Shown: piece by piece, positions 58,718 through 64,000 of the stretch
How positions within the stretch are numbered: the stretch's first letter is position 1
Layout of the letters: each line of letters begins with the position of its first letter
From: Bdellovibrio bacteriovorus str. Tiberius
GTDB taxonomy: Bacteria; Bdellovibrionota; Bdellovibrionia; Bdellovibrionales; Bdellovibrionaceae
Direction: 5' to 3'
Assembly (NCBI RefSeq): GCF_000317895.1
Contig: NC_019567.1
Location: forward strand, 3,038,001-3,102,000
DNA length: 64,000 nucleotides
Program-made: the position numbers and the translations under genes
Notes under the pieces: generated by a model
What the model was told of the DNA's origin: nothing
Database searches by the model: none
Seen by the model: only the letters and a program-made list of their open reading frames with translations

Positions 58718-60178
58718 TCAAGGCTTACACTCTTGGGCATCATTACTGCCGCCGTCGCAACCCAGAGCCTTTTGCAACTCGGGCTTGGCGTAATAGATAC
58801 GATTGATACGACGATTTGCATCCGGGTGACTGGAATGACCATCCGAATGCTTCATATCTTCCATATACGCGCGGATTTCCTCCAACTGAGGGCATGACTC
58901 CACAAATTGATCCATCTTTCTGTCGACCGCCTCTGTCACCTCTGCGCATGCAGTCCCATAGAACATGGTCTGTGATCCAAAAGCGTATTCCTTAGCCTTG
59001 GCAGAATCCTGAATACCAGAAATTTTTGACGTCAATGCCTGAGCCGAAATCCAGTCAGAGAAAGCTTCCTGAATATGACCTGTTCCGGTGATTTCACTGC
59101 AATACTTGTAGCGCTCGTAGTTCTTTTCAATATTCTGACGGGAATCCTCAAAGCGGGCATCCGTGGCATCGGTCGCTTTCGTTTCGCCGGTTTCTTCATC
59201 GATTTCGTCGCCGACTTCAGCTTTCAGGCCGTCTTCAAATTCATTGATCTCGCGAAGCAAAGCATCCTTCGTGGGAATGCTGACTTCAATGGACTGCGGA
59301 GACTGCAGACAGCTGATCACATTTTTAAACGGATTCTGGGCCATTCTGACCGCGGCATTGACTGTCGGTTGATTGGGCTTCACCACCAGACTCATAAAGT
59401 CCGGCAGTTTCGCCCCCTCTTTGCCGAAATCCATTTCCATGGCACAAGGATCAATCCCGTGACCGAACTCGTGGGCCAGGGTTGCAAACAGCGACGCTTC
59501 CGGCAAATTCATCATCTGCGGGCACACCGTGATCGTGTTTTCTTCAGAGGAATAATAGGCATTCGGTGATTCACACCCGTCAGCCACCAGATCCATGTAC
59601 CGGCCGTCAGTTTTTGCCGCCCGATATTTGATGGCCTTCACCCGGGCGATCATGTTGTCGATCTGCTTGCCGTTGGCGGAAGTCTTCTGCACTTCCAGAG
59701 CTTTGACAACGTGATTGCGGGCGTCTTCAACAATCTTCAGGGTGCGGGCCGTTTCTTTCTTCAGACGTTCTTTGTTGCGCTGAAGCTGTTCCTTGCCGCC
59801 GGCCGCGGCTTCATCCATAAATTGATTGGCATAGACAAAGGGATCCTGCACGGCGCTTTGCGGGAAGGTGCCTTTCGCGCAATGTTCGGCAAAACTCAGA
59901 TTGCCAACCATTGCCATATTTGGAACCTGACGGCCTTCGCTGTCCTGATACAGATAAAAATCCTGGGCTTTTCCCGCCAGCTTCCCGCAATAGCCTTCAA
60001 AGGTACAAGTTGGTGACTGCGGTGTCTCACAGGCCCCGCTGCGATCCGCTGAGATTTTCAAGGTCTCGCGCATTTGGGAAATCTTGTTGATGGTTTCCCG
60101 CATGTGAGGACTGACCGCTTCCTGTGCAGAAGCCGTGAGTGAAGAAAACGTCATCGCAACGAACAAAATGGACTTCAT
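58718..60178 (-). CDS. secreted HExxH zinc metallopeptidase
   Basis: 486 residues with a signal peptide (cleavage near SAQ, residue 19). Zinc motif AHEFGHGIDP (HEFGH at 236-240), with EAFSDW (371-376) as likely third ligand and a downstream SSHPDANRRINRIYY block. This arrangement recalls gluzincins of the M13/M48 kind, but no close family is recognised. Eleven or so cysteines suggest disulfides in the periplasm or outside. AGGAAA lies before ATG 60178. Probably co-transcribed with the small gene 3 bases upstream. A protein-degrading role is inferred from the motif. Confidence 0.8.
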   Translation of the reverse strand: MKSILFVAMTFSSLTASAQEAVSPHMRETINKISQMRETLKISADRSGACETPQSPTCTFEGYCGKLAGKAQDFYLYQDSEGRQVPNMAMVGNLSFAEHCAKGTFPQSAVQDPFVYANQFMDEAAAGGKEQLQRNKERLKKETARTLKIVEDARNHVVKALEVQKTSANGKQIDNMIARVKAIKYRAAKTDGRYMDLVADGCESPNAYYSSEENTITVCPQMMNLPEASLFATLAHEFGHGIDPCAMEMDFGKEGAKLPDFMSLVVKPNQPTVNAAVRMAQNPFKNVISCLQSPQSIEVSIPTKDALLREINEFEDGLKAEVGDEIDEETGETKATDATDARFEDSRQNIEKNYERYKYCSEITGTGHIQEAFSDWISAQALTSKISGIQDSAKAKEYAFGSQTMFYGTACAEVTEAVDRKMDQFVESCPQLEEIRAYMEDMKHSDGHSSHPDANRRINRIYYAKPELQKALGCDGGSNDAQECKP

Positions 60179-60181
60179 AAA

Positions 60182-60544
60182 TTATTTTCCTCGCGCATGA
60201 GTGCGGATGTCTTCAATATGCTGCACGAAGCGACCGTAAGCGGCCCCTTCGGCACATCCCTCTGTGCGGGTTTCTTTTTTAGAGACTCTGTTAGTGTAGA
60301 TATAAGTTCCGGCATGGCAGCGCTGCTTTCCCGCGGAAGCCGGGCCTCTTTCAACCTGCTTCCAGGCTTCGGCCACTTTGGGTGGAAGCGTTTTTCCCAA
60401 CGACTTGCCATCAAAGGTATAAGTGCCTTTGTCCCTTTTCAAAATATCAATCTTACGGACGCCCATTTTATTGGTGCGGTCCAGAATGACTTCGTTCGCA
60501 AAACAGGAAGCAGACATAAAGAAAACGAGCAGGAAATATCTCAT
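60182..60544 (-). CDS. small exported protein, unknown
   Basis: 120 residues, signal peptide ending SCFA (about 17), mature part with two cysteines and the phrase MGVRKIDILKRDKGTYTFDG. Only 3 bases separate it from the metallopeptidase, so it may be a partner, chaperone or inhibitor; this is inference from position. The ribosome site is weak. Confidence 0.65.
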   Translation of the reverse strand: MRYFLLVFFMSASCFANEVILDRTNKMGVRKIDILKRDKGTYTFDGKSLGKTLPPKVAEAWKQVERGPASAGKQRCHAGTYIYTNRVSKKETRTEGCAEGAAYGRFVQHIEDIRTHARGK

Positions 60545-60622
60545 TGTTTCAGTTTATTAGGTAAGCCCCCGCTTTGCACCCGACGATGGTCAAGAAAGCT
60601 TTTGAACCGGGAGCTTTTATGG

Positions 60623-61303
60623 TTAATAGCCCTCAACGACAATCAGCGTGCGATACTTCACTGCGCGGATCACATTCCCCCGCCAGTCCCGGGCCACAGC
60701 TCCGTTGGGTCGAATAACGGGAACCAGACCTTTTCCTTCCTGCACGATGCGTTCGTAGATGTACTTTGCATTATCGCGATGCAGGCGGACACATCCACCG
60801 GAAGCGCGGCGGCCCAGTTGATAATTGTGCGCGGAATTTGCGGCATGCAGGGCAACCCCGCCGTTAAAGAAGACGCTGAATTCCATATTGGTTTGCCAAG
60901 TTTGAGAATAGTGATTGCGCACAATCGAATAAGGATAGAACCATCCCGGCGGCGTTGTGGTGAAGTATTGCCGCCCGCTTTTTGCGGTTTCCCACTGCTC
61001 CCTCCCCGTTGAAATCTTCCAGGTGTGAGTGTGCCCCCCGTTCTGAATCACCCGCATCGTCTGCGCCTCGTAACCACCGGCACTTTTATTGGCGATCAGA
61101 ACTATTGGAAATTCCCGGGTCACATTCAGTGACTCGACAGAATCAAAATCCCGCAGACTTAAAACTTCCGTGTTCATTTCCGTGCGCGGAAAGCCCGCTT
61201 CCGCGGCAATTTCATCCGGTGTCATAAGGTCATCCAACGATTCGGTTTCGGCCAGCGCATTCACAGACAGAAACAATACAAATGAAAGAATGAAGGATTT
61301 CAC
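60623..61303 (-). CDS. L,D-transpeptidase (YkuD domain)
   Basis: 226 residues with a signal peptide (to about 18, NALA). The catalytic block ALHAANSAHN (His153) and ASGGCVRL (Cys171) is the YkuD signature; HTHTWKISTG lies before it. These enzymes cross-link peptidoglycan by 3-3 bonds, attach lipoproteins or edit D-amino acids. The start is GTG 61303 behind GGGAGG. In predatory bacteria such enzymes also modify prey wall; that link is speculative here. Confidence 0.88.
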   Translation of the reverse strand: MKSFILSFVLFLSVNALAETESLDDLMTPDEIAAEAGFPRTEMNTEVLSLRDFDSVESLNVTREFPIVLIANKSAGGYEAQTMRVIQNGGHTHTWKISTGREQWETAKSGRQYFTTTPPGWFYPYSIVRNHYSQTWQTNMEFSVFFNGGVALHAANSAHNYQLGRRASGGCVRLHRDNAKYIYERIVQEGKGLVPVIRPNGAVARDWRGNVIRAVKYRTLIVVEGY

Positions 61304-61487
61304 AGGGCCTCCCGGTTTTTTTATTTATGTTACCCCAGATCACAATGAAAATTCCCGACACGATATGGGGCTTTCTGACACAGGACTTTCATTCGTCAGA
61401 ATGCTGCAATGTCGATTGAAAGTTATCGCGAAAGAAAATTCCCTTTGCATGAATTTGCGTTCAACGTAGATAGCAGTGGAGGTCCCC

Positions 61488-61877
61488 ATGAAAAATACAC
61501 TTTTCATCGCGTCCTGTGCTTTGTTGACGGTTTTGCTGTTTGTTATGGGTGCCAAAGCCGAACCCTCCATGGCCTCCCCTGAAACTCCGGATCCAATGAC
61601 GATTGCTCAAGGAATGAACTACTGCCGTACGCTGATTTCGGTGTGTGATCTGAAGTCCGACGGCAGCGCCTGCGGAGGTGACCAGTATGCCGGCTGGTGG
61701 CTTCCAACGGCTGAAGAGCTCAGTCACTTTGTGGGGCTTTCAACTTCTCAGAACTACAACTGGTCCCGCACCCCTTTCACGCAGGAACTGGACACCTATA
61801 TCATCATGAGTCTGCTGGATGGATCATGGGGCTATGGTGGATATGGCAATGCCGCCGTCGTTCGCTGTGTTCGTTAG
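61488..61877 (+). CDS. small exported Lcl/DUF1566-like protein
   Basis: 129 residues from ATG 61488 (GGAGG five bases upstream). Signal peptide to about 24 (GAKA). The mature part has AGWWLPTAEELSHFVGLS and NAAVVRCVR, the core of the DUF1566/Lcl fold (WRLPT ... RCVR), and five cysteines. Such domains occur in surface or extracellular proteins; no partner gene is visible. Confidence 0.65.
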   Translation: MKNTLFIASCALLTVLLFVMGAKAEPSMASPETPDPMTIAQGMNYCRTLISVCDLKSDGSACGGDQYAGWWLPTAEELSHFVGLSTSQNYNWSRTPFTQELDTYIIMSLLDGSWGYGGYGNAAVVRCVR

Positions 61878-61947
61878 GCTATCGGGACGGAACTGTTTTG
61901 CTTCCACAATGCCCGCCCTAGGTCCAGTCGCGTCGATGCTTCCTCAT

Positions 61948-61974
61948 TAACTCCGAGGGGATATCCGCCGATAA
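61948..61974 (+). promoter_or_regulatory. sigma-28 (FliA)-type promoter
   Basis: GCCGATAA (61967-61974) is a full match to the -10 element of flagellar sigma-28; TAAC (61948-61951) lies 15 bases upstream where TAAA is expected. The following ATG at 61984 is 9 bases away, so transcription would begin only 0-4 bases before it. Confidence 0.65.
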
Positions 61975-61983
61975 ATAGAAGCC

Positions 61984-63735
61984 ATGTCCATCAAGATTAA
62001 GTTTCTAGTGATTACATCTTTGTTGCTGCTTCTGTCGTCGGCCACGATCTTTTGGATCAACCGCACCTCTTTCCTCGATGACAAGCGATCTTATCTATAT
62101 TCCTCCGCGATGGAGCGAATCCAGGATGCCACGGAAGTTATCGATGAAGGCTCTGGCAAAGTCATGGAACGCCTTCAGACCGCACTGCTCTTTTTTGACG
62201 GAGCTGTATTCAGTCCGCAAATCAAAACGGCCGCTTTGCAACAGGGCTGGGGCAATATTCAGATCTATCGCAACATCGAAGGCAATGCCACATTCCTGGA
62301 TGCTTTGAGTGAATCCCCAAGCCTGCCGCCGGCGCAATTGCAATATCTGCAAAAGATGCCTGAAGGCAAAGTGCAAACCGACGTCAATCTGGACAGACCC
62401 GAGAACATGATCGTGTACTACCGCAAAGGGGATTTGCTGATTTACGGTCAGCTGACCTTTGACGGACTGAAAGACGCCAATCAGAAAAAAAACCTGGGTT
62501 TCTGGCATCCACAAAAGAAGCAGTGGAAAGTTCCTATCGGCCTGACCAATGCCTCTGATATCCATTCCCCTATTACCTCCCAGCTGACCGGCCAGGGCAG
62601 CAGTGTGCGTGAAATCCGTCTGAACGGTAATGACTATCTGATTTCTTACACCTGGCTTCCTCAGTTGCAGGCTTATATGTTCCAGGCCTTCGATAAAGGC
62701 CAGATCTATTCGGTTCTGCAGCAGACGATGAATAAAACCCTGCTGGCTTCCGCCCTGATTATTGTGCTGGGATTGATCGCCACCTTCTTCAGCGTGGATT
62801 CCCTGACCCAGAGTATTTCTGTTCTGGCCGGAGGCATGTCGTTGTTCGCATCGACCGGCCAATCCAAGCCTATCCAGTTGAAATCCAACGATGAAGTGGG
62901 CCGCATGGCCAAGGTCTTCAATTCGATGCTTGAAAAGATCCAAGGCCTGCTACGCCAGACCGAGGAAAAGGCCCGAATGGAAGCCGAACTTGAAACCGCC
63001 AAAGAGGTCCAAACAGTTCTGCTGCCAAAACCCAAAGTCGACACGGATCACTTCACCCTGAAGGGGTTTTATCAGCCGGCTTCCGAGTGCGGTGGGGATC
63101 TTTGGTTCCATTTCAATGACGACAAACGACTGTTCGTATTTATCGCTGATGCCACCGGCCACGGAGTTCCCGCGGCCCTGATCACTGCCGCGGCCCGCTC
63201 CGTCTTGTCTTTATCCATGGCTGAAAACATGTGGGACCCTTCGAAGGTGCTTAGCATGATGAATCAGGTTCTGTGTGACCTTGCCAAGGGTGAAAAGATG
63301 ATGACAGCCTTTGCCGCTCTTTACGACCGGGACGCAGGCACACTGACTTATTCCAATGCCAGTCATGACTTTCCGATGATCAGCCCCCAGCCGCCTGAAG
63401 GCAAAAAGATCAAAAAGAACGATCTGGTGTTTTTAACTGAAGCCAACTCCAAACGTCTTGGGGAAAGCCGCGAATCGAAGTTCCACACCGCCACCGTGCC
63501 ATTAATGCCGGGCGGAGTATTCTTCGCTTATACTGACGGATTGATTGATGCGGTCAACGGAACCGGAACTGCTTATGGAGAACGAACCGTGATCAAAACC
63601 GCCGTGGATTGCACCAACCGCGGTTCTTCAAAGAGCCTTCACGATATCATGCAAAAACAGATTGTGGAGTATATTGAGAATCAAGAGCAGCCCGACGACA
63701 TCACATTCCTCGGGCTGTATATAAAACAGACTTAG
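61984..63735 (+). CDS. membrane PP2C-type (SpoIIE/RsbU) phosphatase with HAMP domain
   Basis: 583 residues. TM helix 1 (7-25), a periplasmic sensor of about 220 residues, TM helix 2 (252-270), HAMP (271-323), a short coiled coil (325-345), then SpoIIE catalytic domain (350-583). Metal aspartates are visible in ECGGDLW (368-374), IADATGHG (387-394), YTDGLIDA and QPDDITFL. It should dephosphorylate a phospho-Ser/Thr protein, typically an anti-sigma-factor antagonist, upon an external signal. No STAS or anti-sigma gene is next to it. Preceded by a sigma-28-like promoter, with nearly no leader. Its stop overlaps that of the convergent FliG-like gene. Confidence 0.88.
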   Translation: MSIKIKFLVITSLLLLLSSATIFWINRTSFLDDKRSYLYSSAMERIQDATEVIDEGSGKVMERLQTALLFFDGAVFSPQIKTAALQQGWGNIQIYRNIEGNATFLDALSESPSLPPAQLQYLQKMPEGKVQTDVNLDRPENMIVYYRKGDLLIYGQLTFDGLKDANQKKNLGFWHPQKKQWKVPIGLTNASDIHSPITSQLTGQGSSVREIRLNGNDYLISYTWLPQLQAYMFQAFDKGQIYSVLQQTMNKTLLASALIIVLGLIATFFSVDSLTQSISVLAGGMSLFASTGQSKPIQLKSNDEVGRMAKVFNSMLEKIQGLLRQTEEKARMEAELETAKEVQTVLLPKPKVDTDHFTLKGFYQPASECGGDLWFHFNDDKRLFVFIADATGHGVPAALITAAARSVLSLSMAENMWDPSKVLSMMNQVLCDLAKGEKMMTAFAALYDRDAGTLTYSNASHDFPMISPQPPEGKKIKKNDLVFLTEANSKRLGESRESKFHTATVPLMPGGVFFAYTDGLIDAVNGTGTAYGERTVIKTAVDCTNRGSSKSLHDIMQKQIVEYIENQEQPDDITFLGLYIKQT

Positions 63736-64000
63736 ACAGAACGAACGGCACGAACGGTGCCGTCCACCAGATCGCCAACTCTTAGAGAGCGGCTGTACAT
63801 CACTTTTTCAACTTGCTGACAGATATCACGGCGCACTTCCGCAGTTTTCTTTCTTTGCGGGATTGCGACCATGTCAGTCAGGTCTCTTTCAACGATCATC
63901 GCTTTTCTTTCAGGCAATGTCGCAAGGATGCGGTTGTAGAAGGCCGTATGAGTCTTGAACAAAGCTGCATACAGGGAATCCACTTCGTACCCGTTCAGAA
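63732..64000 (-). CDS. FliG C-terminal-domain-like protein (partial)
   Basis: The last about 88 residues of a gene whose start is beyond the window. LNGYEVDSLYAALFKTHTAFYNRILATLPERKAMIVERDL reads like the FliG C-terminal domain (substrate phrase ILSNMPERKA...), the part that meets the motor stators. Downstream it departs from FliG (IPQRKKTAEVRRDICQQVEKVM, then a GDLVDGTVRAVRSV tail). It may be a FliG paralogue or a motility regulator. With the sigma-28-like promoter next door this suggests a motility-related locus. Confidence 0.5.
   Translation of the reverse strand, partial: LNGYEVDSLYAALFKTHTAFYNRILATLPERKAMIVERDLTDMVAIPQRKKTAEVRRDICQQVEKVMYSRSLRVGDLVDGTVRAVRSV

Overview
The window looks like a chromosomal segment of a Gram-negative, flagellated, Bdellovibrio-like bacterium (Bdellovibrionota, formerly Deltaproteobacteria). 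This rests on the myxobacteria/Geobacter-like RpoA start, on many signal-peptide, lipoprotein and outer-membrane barrel genes, and on the overall set of envelope hydrolases. No insertion sequence, phage gene, CRISPR array or rRNA gene was seen.

Region 1 (1-7.6 kb) carries accessory envelope and sugar genes: a 5' fragment of a mannose-1-phosphate guanylyltransferase, a flippase-like membrane protein, a GmhB-like HAD phosphatase, a two-gene uncharacterised envelope pair (TIGR03546/TIGR03545 type), a VWA-like lipoprotein and a TlpA-type thioredoxin.

Region 2 (7.7-40.3 kb, nearly all minus strand) is one continuous block of information-processing genes. In transcription order it holds four tRNAs (Thr-TGT, Tyr, Gly, Thr-GGT), tuf, tRNA-Trp, secE, nusG, rplK, rplA, the L10 leader, rplJ, rplL, rpoB, rpoC, rpsL, rpsG, fusA, and then the S10, spc and alpha operons down to rplQ. 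The gene order is that of the ancestral bacterial cluster, with two clear departures. rplX (L24) is missing between rplN and rplE. rplJL is separated from rpoBC by terminators, a large inverted repeat and an opposite-strand outer-membrane lipoprotein gene.

Region 3 (40.3-47 kb) has rlmB and pyrF, a small secreted protein, a CoA-transferase/hydrolase, a HAMP-like membrane protein, a secreted esterase and an outer-membrane barrel protein. Region 4 (47.1-58.4 kb, minus) is a tightly overlapping purine operon purF-E-C-D-N-L-Q-H-M covering all steps from PRPP to IMP except PurB (and PurK). It is preceded by a structured leader that ends in an intrinsic terminator just before purF, a likely attenuation control. 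PurL is 1009 residues, PurS-like N terminus included, while its glutaminase PurQ is separate.

Region 5 (58.7-64 kb) has a secreted HExxH zinc peptidase, a small secreted protein, an L,D-transpeptidase, a small exported protein, a membrane SpoIIE-type phosphatase behind a sigma-28-like promoter, and the 3' end of a FliG-C-like gene. The last two suggest a flagellar or motility link. Function statements for conserved genes are by family recognition. Promoters and RNA structures were read by eye and are less certain.
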